NCBI GenBank assembly: GCA_903928115.1
Contig: CAIYPP010000032.1
Coordinates: forward strand, 1-64,000
Direction of reading: 5' to 3'
Length of the DNA: 64,000 bases
From: an uncultured Planctomycetota bacterium
GTDB taxonomy: Bacteria; Planctomycetota; UBA1135; GCA-002686595
The notes beneath the pieces were generated by a model. It did no database searches. It saw only the letters and a program-made list of their open reading frames with translations, and was not told the origin of the DNA. Of this stretch, positions 47,698 to 57,885 are shown piece by piece. How positions within the stretch are numbered: the stretch's first letter is position 1; the number at the start of each line of letters is the position of its first letter. The translations under genes and the position numbers were made by a program.

Positions 47698-50250
47698 ATG
47701 AACCGGCTCACGCTGTGCATCATCGCACGCGATGAAGAGGCGATGATCGGCGGCTGCCTCGACTCCGTTCGCGGAGTCGTCGATGCGATCGTTCTCGTCG
47801 ATACCGGAAGCAAGGATCGCACGGTCGAGATCGCGCGCGAGCACGGTGCGACGATCGTCGAACACCCGTGGTGTGACGACTTCGCCGCCGCGCGCAATGC
47901 CGCCCTCCCCCACGTGAAGGACGGTTTCGTCCTGATGCTCGACGCCGACGAGCGGCTCGGGCACGGAGCGCGCAAGGTGATCCGCCGCGCACTGGAACGC
48001 AACGACTTCGACTGCGGGATGATGCCGCTCCACGACGCGAGCGCGCTCGATGCGAAGCCCGAAGACGTGCTCTCCGGACGCGCGCGTCGTGGCGAGCCCA
48101 TGTTGCTGCCGCGGCTCCTGCGTCGCACGCCAGACCTCGCGTGGGAAGGCATCGTGCACGAGCAGGTGACCTCGTGGGCGCTGCGCCACCGCCGCATCGT
48201 GCAGCTCGACGCCCCCATCGTTCACTACGGCGCCGTTCCTTCGTTGCGCGACGCGCGCGCGAAAAACGAGCGCAACCGCAAGCTGTTGGAGCGACGTGCG
48301 CAGGCCGAGCCCCACAATCCCACGGTTCAAGCGTATCTCGCGCGCGAACTCGAGCGCTGCGGAGATGTCGCCGGAGCGATTCGTGCCGCAGAAGCGGCGT
48401 GGAGCGCGCTGAGTCTCGCCGCCCACGGAGCGCGCCCCACTCACGACGTCGTGATGCCCGCGACGCTGCTCGGTTTTCTCCACGTGCGAGCGAAGAATCC
48501 TGCACGTGCGCTCGAGGTGCTGAAGCAAGCCCGCGTGTGGAGCGACCCTCACCCGAACCTCGGGCTGCTCGCGGGCTGGGCCCACGAGCAGCTCGCGCTC
48601 GCCGCGAGCGACGTCGATGCGTTCAGTTCGCATCTGACGGAGGCTCACGCGGCGCTCACGGAGTGTGTCGCGCTCGCCGGAAAGCGCTTCCTAGCCGAGT
48701 GCATGCCAGGTGCGAGCACCTTCACCGGCCAGACGCGCCTTGGGACCGTGTGCTTGCTGGCGGGCGACTGGACGCAGGCCGAGACGGCGTTCCGCGCGGC
48801 GCTCACGACGCGACAGGACCACATCGAGGCGCGCCTCGGGCTCGCGGAGACGTTGCTCGACTCGGGCCGCGCCGAGAAGGCGCTCGCCGAGCTGCAACCG
48901 GCGCTGCGACCGGAGCTGCCCGATGCGTGGCTCTTGGGCTCGGCGGTCGCCGTGGCGCTCGGAAGCGAAGGAGATGCGCGCGCCTTCCTCGATCGCTGCG
49001 ATGCGGCGCTCGAGTCGCACGCTTGGATCGGCGCGTACCGCGAGGGCCGCCGCCGCGAGCTGGAGCACGCGCTGCGCCCGAGTCTGGTGCGAGCTGCACG
49101 CGTACGCACGCCCCGCACCGTCTCGGTCGTGATCCCGTGCTTCAACCGCTTCGACCTGCTCGAGCCGGTGCTCAAGGGCTTCGCGAAAGAGGCGTCGCAC
49201 TCGAGCTTCGAGCTGATCGCCGTCGACGACGGCTCGCAGCCGCCGCTCGCGCCCTTCTTCGCCTCACTCGGGCTGCCCGCGAGCTTCCGCGTGATCTCGC
49301 GCGAGCGCAACGGTGGCCGCGGAGCCGCGTTGAACACAGGTCTCGACCACGCGACCGGCGATGTCGTGATCTTCTGCGACAGCGACATCGTCCCGACCGA
49401 GGGCTTCGTGCGCGACCACCTGCGTTTTCACCAAGAGAGCGCGGACGAGCTCGCGACCGCGCTCGGCGGCCTCGACTGGGGCGTCGAGCCCGGCACGTGG
49501 GGCGCGTGGATGGGTGCGCGCTCGAATCCGCGCATGGACGAGCTCGCGGACGAAGTGGACTGGACCCACTGGTTCACCGACAACTGGTCGTTCCGCCGCG
49601 AGCTGCTCACGTCGCGCGGCCTGCGCTTCGATCCCGCCTACCGCGCGTGGGGCTGGGAGGAGCTCGACCTCGCACGCACTCTGGCGAAGCTCGGCGCTCG
49701 CAACGTGCGCCTCACGAACGCGCGCGGACTGCACCTCAAGGCCTCGACGTGCGAGGGCATGCTGCAGAGCTTCGAGCGCAGCGTGCCGAACCTGCTGCAC
49801 CTCGCGGAGAACCACCCCGACGCGACCGAAGCTGCGCAGTGGCTGGGTGTCGGCGCCGAGGAGAGCACGCTCGACGCCGCGCGAGCGCTGCTGCTCGAGC
49901 TCGTCCGGCACTCGAGCCAGCTCGGCACGGCCGCACAGCAGACGGCGCTCGGCCGAAGCGCTGCCAAGGGCATGGCCGACCTCGCGTTCCGCATCGGAAT
50001 CGCGCGCGGTCTCGCCAAGGCGGGACGTGCCTGCTCGAAGAGCGGCGACTCGCAGCTCGTCTGCGAGGCCGCCGCTACCGCGACACGATTGGCACTCGCG
50101 CTCGACTCCGCGGGCCTCCACGAGGCCTCAGGAGCCATTGCGGAGGCGCTGGAGAAGAGTTTGGGACTGCGCGCGACGGAGCGTGCCGTCAGGGACCGAG
50201 TCGCTTGGGAACGCCGCCAGGCCGGTGCCCCCGCGGCCGCGCGTCCCTGA
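47698..50250 (+). CDS. Fusion of two family-2 glycosyltransferase domains around a TPR-like region
   Basis: An 850-residue protein. Residues 1-215 are a GT2 of the WaaE/KdtX-like type (LTLCIIARDEEAMIGGCLDS, LVDTGSKDRT, DADER at 82-86, LAWEGIVHEQV). Residues about 220-470 are helical repeats with TPR character (AYLARELERCGDVAGAIRAA, GDWTQAETAFRAALTTRQDH, LGLAETLLDSGRAEKALAEL). Residues about 474-715 are a second GT2 (TVSVVIPCFNRFDLLEPVLK, VDDGSQPPL, DSD at 561-563, WGWEELDLARTLAKLG). The C-terminal about 130 residues are helical and unrecognised. It is five bases behind the previous glycosyltransferase. Substrates unknown. Confidence 0.83.
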   Translation: MNRLTLCIIARDEEAMIGGCLDSVRGVVDAIVLVDTGSKDRTVEIAREHGATIVEHPWCDDFAAARNAALPHVKDGFVLMLDADERLGHGARKVIRRALERNDFDCGMMPLHDASALDAKPEDVLSGRARRGEPMLLPRLLRRTPDLAWEGIVHEQVTSWALRHRRIVQLDAPIVHYGAVPSLRDARAKNERNRKLLERRAQAEPHNPTVQAYLARELERCGDVAGAIRAAEAAWSALSLAAHGARPTHDVVMPATLLGFLHVRAKNPARALEVLKQARVWSDPHPNLGLLAGWAHEQLALAASDVDAFSSHLTEAHAALTECVALAGKRFLAECMPGASTFTGQTRLGTVCLLAGDWTQAETAFRAALTTRQDHIEARLGLAETLLDSGRAEKALAELQPALRPELPDAWLLGSAVAVALGSEGDARAFLDRCDAALESHAWIGAYREGRRRELEHALRPSLVRAARVRTPRTVSVVIPCFNRFDLLEPVLKGFAKEASHSSFELIAVDDGSQPPLAPFFASLGLPASFRVISRERNGGRGAALNTGLDHATGDVVIFCDSDIVPTEGFVRDHLRFHQESADELATALGGLDWGVEPGTWGAWMGARSNPRMDELADEVDWTHWFTDNWSFRRELLTSRGLRFDPAYRAWGWEELDLARTLAKLGARNVRLTNARGLHLKASTCEGMLQSFERSVPNLLHLAENHPDATEAAQWLGVGAEESTLDAARALLLELVRHSSQLGTAAQQTALGRSAAKGMADLAFRIGIARGLAKAGRACSKSGDSQLVCEAAATATRLALALDSAGLHEASGAIAEALEKSLGLRATERAVRDRVAWERRQAGAPAAARP

Positions 50251-50282
50251 TCCGGGATCGGGCTCTCCGACGGCTCAGTTTT

Positions 50283-50304
50283 TCCGTTTCAGATCCGAAA
50301 CGGA
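50283..50304. repeat. Inverted repeat in the leader of the methyltransferase gene
   Basis: TCCGTTTC (50283-50290) pairs with GAAACGGA (50297-50304) around AGATCC. It lies between two genes on the plus strand, preceded by a T5 run and followed by GGAG. The T-run is on the wrong side for a plus-strand terminator. It might be a binding site or leader structure. Confidence 0.45.
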
Positions 50305-50346
50305 GGAGTCGCCGGTTTCAGGACCCACCGGCCCCCTGAGCAAGCC

Positions 50347-51705
50347 ATGGACCCCATCCAGCCTGACGTCACCGCCCCGCTCGCCGTCGCCTCGCAAGAT
50401 CGCGGAGACAACGAGACCGCAGCCCAGCTCCTCTCGCGCGCCGCCGAAGAGCTCCGCGCGGGCAACCACGACACCGCGTCCGAGCTCGAGCTCGCAACCG
50501 CGTCCGACACGCTCGTCTTCGCGTGGCCGGACTGGCGCGATCAGGCCGAGCTCGAGGCGCTGCTCGACACCTTCGGCCGTCACTTGGTCGGTCGCCCCGG
50601 CGCGTGCCTGTGCCTGCGTCGCGAACCGAACCTCGACCCCGATGCTCGCGCCGCCACCGAAGCGCTGCTCACCGCCCACGCACGGGTGCTCGGCATCGAC
50701 GCCGAGCTCGACGTGCTGTTGATGGACGACGCGTTTGGTCCCGCGCAGTACGCGTCGCTCAAGCGTATGGTCACCTGCGCGATCGCCCTGCCGTCGTCGC
50801 AGAGCTCGCCGCGCGCGGACCTCTACGGGGCCCTCGGCGAGAAGGTCGTCCGCACCGCCGACACCTTCGTCACCGCGATCCTTCAGGGACTGCCGAGCGC
50901 ACAGCGCCCTCAGCTGTACTCCAACGCGGTGCTCGACACCGTGAACTGGAAGCTCGTCGAGCGCATTCAAGCGCTGCACCCGTGGTACTACCCCGTGGTG
51001 CTCGGAAACCTGCGCGTGACGCCGGGCGTCGGAAGCTCCCTCGCGCCCGAGGCGCTCGAGAACTCGATGCGCTGCCGCGCGCACCTGCTCGTCGAAGAAG
51101 CTCTGCGCCGCATCGAAGTGCAAGGCCGCTCGGTCCTCGAGCTCGGCAGCAACTGCGGTTTCTGGTCCGCGCAATACGCGCGCCGCGGCGCCGCGCGCGT
51201 CACCGGCATCGACAGCCGCGAGCTGTGCCTCCGCCAAGCCGACCTCTACTGGCGCACGAACCACTTCCTGCCCGAGGGCGACTGGCGCTTCGTGAAGGGC
51301 GAGATGTCCGACCCTTCCGCGCTCTGGAGCCTGCGTCAGCACGGACCGTTCGACATCGTGCTGTGCGCGGGAATCCTGCACCACTTGCACGGCTACCGTG
51401 ACGTGCTCGCGGTGTGCGCGGAGCTCGCGGGCGAAGCGATCGTGCTCGACACGCGCGTCACGGACGCGGAAGAAGCTCCCGAGCGCAATCCCGCGGAGCC
51501 GTTCCTCGACGCGCGCAGCGCGGAGAAGGGCAAGATCGTCCCGAACCTCACGTCGCTCCTCGCGACCCTGCGCGAACTCGGCTTCGAGCCCGAGGTGCTG
51601 CCCGTCGAGTTCCCGGCCGGTCCGGGCGTCGACGGTGCGGACAACTACGCGGCCGGACGTCGCGTCGCCATCGTCGCGCGCCGTACGGACCTCGCGGTCC
51701 ACTGA
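50347..51705 (+). CDS. SAM-dependent methyltransferase, CmoB/DUF1698-like, with N-terminal partner domain
   Basis: A 452-residue protein. The C-terminal half is a class I methyltransferase: VLELGSNCGFWSAQYARRGA at about 263-282, GIDSRELCLRQADLY, and FDIVLCAGILHHLHGYRDVL, the pattern of CmoB and DUF1698-type enzymes. Residues about 50-155 are a separate alpha/beta domain (LVFAWPDWRDQAELEALLDT, CLCLRREPNLDPDARAATEA, LDVLLMDDAFGPAQYASLK). A similar segment occurs at the C-terminus of the sulfotransferase at 51772. Context suggests methylation of a glycan or its carrier. Confidence 0.8.
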   Translation: MDPIQPDVTAPLAVASQDRGDNETAAQLLSRAAEELRAGNHDTASELELATASDTLVFAWPDWRDQAELEALLDTFGRHLVGRPGACLCLRREPNLDPDARAATEALLTAHARVLGIDAELDVLLMDDAFGPAQYASLKRMVTCAIALPSSQSSPRADLYGALGEKVVRTADTFVTAILQGLPSAQRPQLYSNAVLDTVNWKLVERIQALHPWYYPVVLGNLRVTPGVGSSLAPEALENSMRCRAHLLVEEALRRIEVQGRSVLELGSNCGFWSAQYARRGAARVTGIDSRELCLRQADLYWRTNHFLPEGDWRFVKGEMSDPSALWSLRQHGPFDIVLCAGILHHLHGYRDVLAVCAELAGEAIVLDTRVTDAEEAPERNPAEPFLDARSAEKGKIVPNLTSLLATLRELGFEPEVLPVEFPAGPGVDGADNYAAGRRVAIVARRTDLAVH

Positions 51706-51771
51706 TCGAGCGCCGCAGGCTCGCGAGCGGGTCGTGCGCGGGGCACCGCGTGCGACCCGCTCGCATGAAAC

Positions 51772-53286
51772 TCACTTGGGATCGACGTCGAGCAACGGAG
51801 CGCCGGTCGCGAGCAGCCAAGCTCGGCGGCGAGGGTCGGGATCGACGCCATGGACCCACGCGGCTTCGACCGCGAGCCCCACGCGCACGAGTTCCTCACG
51901 CCGCAGCGGCTCGACGAGTAGTACCACCTCGACGGCCTCGCCGCTCGGAAACGCCCGAGCGTAGGCCTGTTCGAGTGCGGACAGCGCCGCGGCCTGCGGG
52001 CCATCGAGCTCCGCATCGTGGCGCAAGATCAATGCAGGTGCATCGCTTGCCAAGAGACGTGCCCGCACCGAAGTGAGCAGCGCAGCGAGCGCCTCGACCT
52101 CCCACACCGGCCACGCGAGCACACGCCGCTGCGACGCGCTCTCGATCGGCCACGGCTCCCGAAGCTCCCGCTCGAACGCCGCGAGCCGCTCCTCTCGCTG
52201 CCAAATATCGGTGAGCTCGCGCAGCGCATGGAGCGCCGTACCAACGAGCGCCTCGACCGTGCTGCGCTGCCCAAGCGCTTCCAACGGCCCAAGGTCGTAC
52301 GCGCAGGCCTCGTGGAGGCACCGCTCCCACAGCGCCACCGAGGGCAATCGTCCATCGAGCGACTCGCGGTCCGCCGGCGGCTCGCCGTGTCCAGCGGGAA
52401 GCGCGCGAACGAGCGTCTCGAGCTCCGCGGGAGTCGCAGCGCGCGCGAGCGAGCTGCGCTGGGCAGGCCGCTCGCGCACCCATTGTTCGAGCGCCAGCAG
52501 GAACGCGGTCCGCGGCGAATCCGTGCGAGCCGGCGGGTTCGCCCGGCGGGCGCGCGGCGCGATCGGATAGCGCGCGAGCCCGCACAGCTCTTCGTAGATC
52601 GCGAGCGAGTCCTCGGTCAGGGGCTCGTCGCTCTGCGTCCGACGCAGGGATTCCTCGGGGAAGCTGCGCGAGATCGGTGCGCCGACGAAGCGCTCCAAGC
52701 TGCGCATCCCCTCCTCCGTGAGAAGCTGCTCGTAGTGCAGGAAGAGCCAGTCGCCCGCGTGTCGATGGCGCTCGAGGATGCGGCCGTACATCGCGGTCCA
52801 CGCAGCGATCGCGCGCTCCTCGGTCATCGCGAGGCTTGCGAGGTAGTCCTCCTGAGCGCACTCCTTCACGATGCTGCGCGCGGTCACCGCCGGATCGCGG
52901 AAAACGCACACGAGCCCGGCGTCGCCGATGTGAGGCCGCCACACGGGCAATGTGTACGACAGTCGCGGGTCCTTGAAGCACCAAGGACGCTGCGCGCACA
53001 GCCGCGCGAGCACGCGCTCGACGCGGGGCGAGGTGCGGCACTCCACATCGTCGGGCAGCCACGCGAGCCAACGCTGCCACGGTCCCATTCGCTCGGACGC
53101 GGGCACGACCTCGGAGAGCAGGAGCTCGTTCACGCCGTTGACGTCCGAAGACTCGAAGAAGCCCTTCGGATTCGACGAGCGCGGCGCGTAGGGGCGCTCC
53201 CCCACGTACCACCCGGCACCGGCGAGCGTGCCAGCGACCATGCTGGTTCCGCTGCGACCGGAGCCGAGGATCAGGACGTTGCGCAC
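51772..53286 (-). CDS. Sulfotransferase with C-terminal partner domain
   Basis: A 504-residue PAPS-dependent sulfotransferase. The 5'-phosphosulfate loop is LILGSGRSGTSMVAGTLAGAG at 5-25. CFKDPRLSYTLPVW and VCVFRDPAVTARSIV (127-140) form the 3'-phosphate region, and WLFLHYEQLL follows. Residues about 400-504 (LILRHDAELDGPQAAALSAL, VEVVLLVEPLRREELVRVGL) resemble the N-terminal domain of the methyltransferase at 50347. It starts with GTG at 53286, seven bases after glnS. It is convergent with the glycan cluster and suggests sulfation of the product. Confidence 0.85.
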   Translation of the reverse strand: MRNVLILGSGRSGTSMVAGTLAGAGWYVGERPYAPRSSNPKGFFESSDVNGVNELLLSEVVPASERMGPWQRWLAWLPDDVECRTSPRVERVLARLCAQRPWCFKDPRLSYTLPVWRPHIGDAGLVCVFRDPAVTARSIVKECAQEDYLASLAMTEERAIAAWTAMYGRILERHRHAGDWLFLHYEQLLTEEGMRSLERFVGAPISRSFPEESLRRTQSDEPLTEDSLAIYEELCGLARYPIAPRARRANPPARTDSPRTAFLLALEQWVRERPAQRSSLARAATPAELETLVRALPAGHGEPPADRESLDGRLPSVALWERCLHEACAYDLGPLEALGQRSTVEALVGTALHALRELTDIWQREERLAAFERELREPWPIESASQRRVLAWPVWEVEALAALLTSVRARLLASDAPALILRHDAELDGPQAAALSALEQAYARAFPSGEAVEVVLLVEPLRREELVRVGLAVEAAWVHGVDPDPRRRAWLLATGAPLLDVDPK

Positions 53287-53293
53287 GGCGCGA

Positions 53294-55009
<1,716 letters not shown>

Positions 55010-55060
55010 AGGGGTCTCAGTTCGCCTTCAGGGGGCGAGGGCGGGCACTGTACCGAGCGC

Positions 55061-55120
55061 GAGGGGGCTCTAGCGAGGCAAGGGGGGCTCTAGCGAGGCA
55101 CGGGGCGCTCTAGCGCGGTG
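55061..55120. repeat. Three tandem 20-base repeats, each with a TAG stop in the same register
   Basis: Units 55061-55080, 55081-55100 and 55101-55120 share the pattern GGGGGCTCTAGCGAGGCA; the first two differ by one base, the third by several. In the minus sense each contains a TAG, and the third copy includes the actual stop (55110-55112) of the membrane gene. This looks like recent slippage duplication of the gene's 3' end. Confidence 0.8.
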
Positions 55121-56573
55121 CAAGGCGCAGCAGCAGCCCGTCGCGGACCTCCGCGAGCGGCTCCGCGCGCACGGCGGGCTCCAAGACGCCGGGGAACGCG
55201 GGAGGACGGCCTCCGTCTTGGAACCAAGCGAGGCTCCCGCCGCTCTTGCCCGCCTCGACGGCCGCACGCTCCCAAGCCTTGGCGCCGCCGCGCAAGAAAC
55301 GCACGGAGATGCGCTTCTCCAGCCAGACGAGCTCCGGCCCGTTCGACCAGCACGGCGCCGCGAGCTCGGCTTGGCGCAGCGCGCGCGTGACCGCGTGCTC
55401 CTGCCACAGGCGAGTGTGGAAGCCGCCTGCGCCCTGCTCGGTCCACGCCGCGACCTTCTCGGAAGTCTTCGGGGCGGCGTCCAGCCACGCGAGCGCGATC
55501 AAGAGCCCCGCACCCCACAGGGGAACGCGCCACGCAGCCAACACTCCGCTCCATGCGAGCGCCACGAGAGGCACGAGCAGTGGAAGCATCAGCCGATCTC
55601 CAATTCCATCGAGCACCACGGTCGAGGCCATGCCCACCAGCGCGACGAAATAGACGGCACAGAACGTCGCGAGGAGCGTCAGCGCCGCACGCGACTCGGT
55701 CCGGTGCAGCGCAAGCGCCACGATGAACAGTACGACGGCGACGAGCACGATCCACGCGAGCCGGTCTGCGTGAACGGGAGCCGCCCACGAGCGCAGCGTG
55801 GCGAGCGCGGCCGCCAGCGCGTCGGCCAACGTCACCTCGGTCGCATCGCGACCGCCCGTCCAGCTCGACTCGACGCTGCGGTTACGCAGAAACCACGCGC
55901 CGAGCGGCGCCAGCGAGACGGCCGCGTAGACCGCCGCGCGTCGAACGCGCTGCAGCGGGCTCCCCCACCGGGGACTCCATGACGCGTACAACACCACGGC
56001 ACAGACCAGCGTCACGCCGAGATAGCGCTGCAGGCACGCGAGCGCGCTCAGAACCGCCAGCGCGACGAACTTGCGCGTCGTGAAGCTGCGCTCGAGCGAG
56101 CATGCCACGAGGAGTGCGCCGAGGACCAAGGGCAGAAACAACGTCTCCGAGACGACTTGAATCGTGTACTCGTGCAGCCGGTAGGTCAGGGCGAGCGACC
56201 CCGCCGTCGCGGCTGCCGCGACCTGCGAGCGCGACACTTCCCACGCGAGTCGCGCTCCGAGCACGACCGTCGAGGCCAAGGCCACGAGGTGCAGCAGCCG
56301 CAAGCTGGAAAGGACATCGAGCCCGAGCCAGTCGAGCCCCGCCATGACGCACGGATACAGCGGCGGCCAGAGCGAAAAGACCTCGTCGAGGCAGGTCACG
56401 AGGCCGCCGCCACGGGCGAGGCTCGCGCCCGCGGAGAGCGTCCACGCCGCGTCGCCGTCGATCCCCAGTCCGTAGAGCGAGCTCGCGCGGAGGCTCGCGA
56501 GCACGGCACATGCCGCAGCGAGAGCTACCAACGCCACGGTGGCGATGGAGTCACGACGCGCTGCGCTGGCCAT
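55110..56573 (-). CDS. GT-C-type membrane glycosyltransferase-like protein
   Basis: A 487-residue polytopic protein with about ten membrane helices. The first periplasmic loop contains GIDGDAAWTLSAGASLARGG and LWPPLYPCVMAGLDWLG, with the acidic residues and the W-P-P-L-Y-P block typical of GT39/ArnT/PMT-like GT-C proteins using polyprenyl-phosphate sugars. The C-terminal about 130 residues form a soluble periplasmic domain. It is paralogous in layout to the plus-strand gene at 57886. Its stop is embedded in a tandem repeat. Sugar and acceptor unknown. Confidence 0.8.
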   Translation of the reverse strand: MASAARRDSIATVALVALAAACAVLASLRASSLYGLGIDGDAAWTLSAGASLARGGGLVTCLDEVFSLWPPLYPCVMAGLDWLGLDVLSSLRLLHLVALASTVVLGARLAWEVSRSQVAAAATAGSLALTYRLHEYTIQVVSETLFLPLVLGALLVACSLERSFTTRKFVALAVLSALACLQRYLGVTLVCAVVLYASWSPRWGSPLQRVRRAAVYAAVSLAPLGAWFLRNRSVESSWTGGRDATEVTLADALAAALATLRSWAAPVHADRLAWIVLVAVVLFIVALALHRTESRAALTLLATFCAVYFVALVGMASTVVLDGIGDRLMLPLLVPLVALAWSGVLAAWRVPLWGAGLLIALAWLDAAPKTSEKVAAWTEQGAGGFHTRLWQEHAVTRALRQAELAAPCWSNGPELVWLEKRISVRFLRGGAKAWERAAVEAGKSGGSLAWFQDGGRPPAFPGVLEPAVRAEPLAEVRDGLLLRLAPR

Positions 56574-56601
56574 GGTGTGCGGAGTCTAGCGATTCAAAGC
56601 A

Positions 56602-56636
56602 CCGACCCCCGCAGCGCTGGGCGCCGCGGGGGTCGG
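56602..56636 (-). terminator. Hairpin after the thioredoxin-like gene
   Basis: CCGACCCCCGC (56602-56612) pairs perfectly with GCGGGGGTCGG (56626-56636) around a 13-base loop, 24 bases past the stop at 56660. In the minus sense GTGCTTTG follows, so the T-run is weak; on the other side ATTTCC follows. Confidence 0.55.
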
Positions 56637-56659
56637 ATTTCCTTGCGCTGCGTGCGCGG

Positions 56660-57673
56660 TCAGGAAGCGAGGATCTGGTCGAGCTGACCGATCATCTCGG
56701 CGTCGTCCGTGCCGATCTCCTTGGCCTTCGCAGCGAACGTCTTCGCGCGGGGCATGTCGTTGAGCGGCTGGGAGCACCACATCGCGCCCATGTAGTTCAT
56801 CTCGAACACGATCTTCTTGTCGACGACCTTGCCCGTCGCGTTGAGCGAGTCGAGCGCGGCGAGTGCGGCACGCGCGGTACCATCGTCGCGGACTTGGCGG
56901 AACTGCGCCTGAACGCACAGCTCGAGAAGGCCGTTCTCATTCTTCGCGTCGAGCTCGCGCCCCGCCGCGTAGGTGGCCTCATCGCCGTTGCCGCTCTTCA
57001 GCAGCGCCTTCACCGCGCGCAGCTTGCGACCCTGCTTGTTGTCCTTGTCGAACTCGAGCGCCGCGCGAACGGACGCGATGTAGAGCTTGCCGGCCACGCT
57101 GTCTTCCGTGGCACCTTCCAGCGCCGTGGCGAGCTTGTCCCAAGCCGCGAGCTTCGCGTCGCCGCTGGCCTGCTCGAAGGCGCTGACGTTGGCCTTCGCG
57201 TCGGCGAGCTCCTGCTTGCCCTTGGCCACGATCTCTTCCATCTTCGAAACGAACGCACTCGGGCCGCCCGGCATGTAACCCATCTGGCCGAACACCTCGC
57301 CGTCGGCCGTCATCAGGAGTAGGGTCGGGAAGCCTTGGATGTCGTACTTCTCCGACAGCTCCTTGTTGCGGGTCGGGTTCGGCACCTTGGCCTTGACCGC
57401 CGGATCGCGCGGGTAGTCGAGCGCGACGAGCACGAAGTGCTTCTTCGCGGCCGTGAGGAACTCCTCGTGCGAGAAGACCTCGGAGTCGAGACGCTTGCAC
57501 CAGCCGCACCAGTCCGAGCCCGTGAAGTCGACGAAGAGGTCCTTCTTCTCGGCCTTGGCGAGCTTGACGGCCTCGTCGAAGTCGGCCACCCAACCTTCGC
57601 CGGCGAAGGTCGGAGCCATGAGGGCGAACGTGCCGACGAGCGAGAGCGTCGCGGCGCGGAGCGAGAGCAGCAT
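56660..57673 (-). CDS. Secreted thioredoxin-family protein with helical C-terminal domain
   Basis: A 337-residue exported protein with a signal peptide of 24 residues (APTFA). Residues about 28-150 are a thioredoxin fold of the DsbD-gamma/thioredoxin_7 type: FVDFTGSDWCGWCKRLDSEV with C56 and C59, and the cis-Pro motif QGFPTLLLM. The C-terminal half (about 155-335) is helical and repeat-like. Function in the periplasm, reducing or isomerising disulfides, is likely. It has GAAAGGA before the ATG at 57673. It is flanked by the two GT-C genes. Confidence 0.85.
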   Translation of the reverse strand: MLLSLRAATLSLVGTFALMAPTFAGEGWVADFDEAVKLAKAEKKDLFVDFTGSDWCGWCKRLDSEVFSHEEFLTAAKKHFVLVALDYPRDPAVKAKVPNPTRNKELSEKYDIQGFPTLLLMTADGEVFGQMGYMPGGPSAFVSKMEEIVAKGKQELADAKANVSAFEQASGDAKLAAWDKLATALEGATEDSVAGKLYIASVRAALEFDKDNKQGRKLRAVKALLKSGNGDEATYAAGRELDAKNENGLLELCVQAQFRQVRDDGTARAALAALDSLNATGKVVDKKIVFEMNYMGAMWCSQPLNDMPRAKTFAAKAKEIGTDDAEMIGQLDQILAS

Positions 57674-57885
57674 GAGGTTCCTTTCGTGCTCCCTCGTGGG
57701 GAGCTGGGTTCGGGCGGCCGTGGGAGGGTCCCGAGGGCCGCGGGCTTGGACGGAGCGAGATGGTATCCGCCGATGCGGGCCCGATCACACCCTGCAGGCG
57801 AACTTACGCCGATTGCACCGCCCATCGGCGCCCCCTCGCGGCGGCGGAGTCCTGTGTCGTCCACCCCAGCCGACCGTCCACTAGC

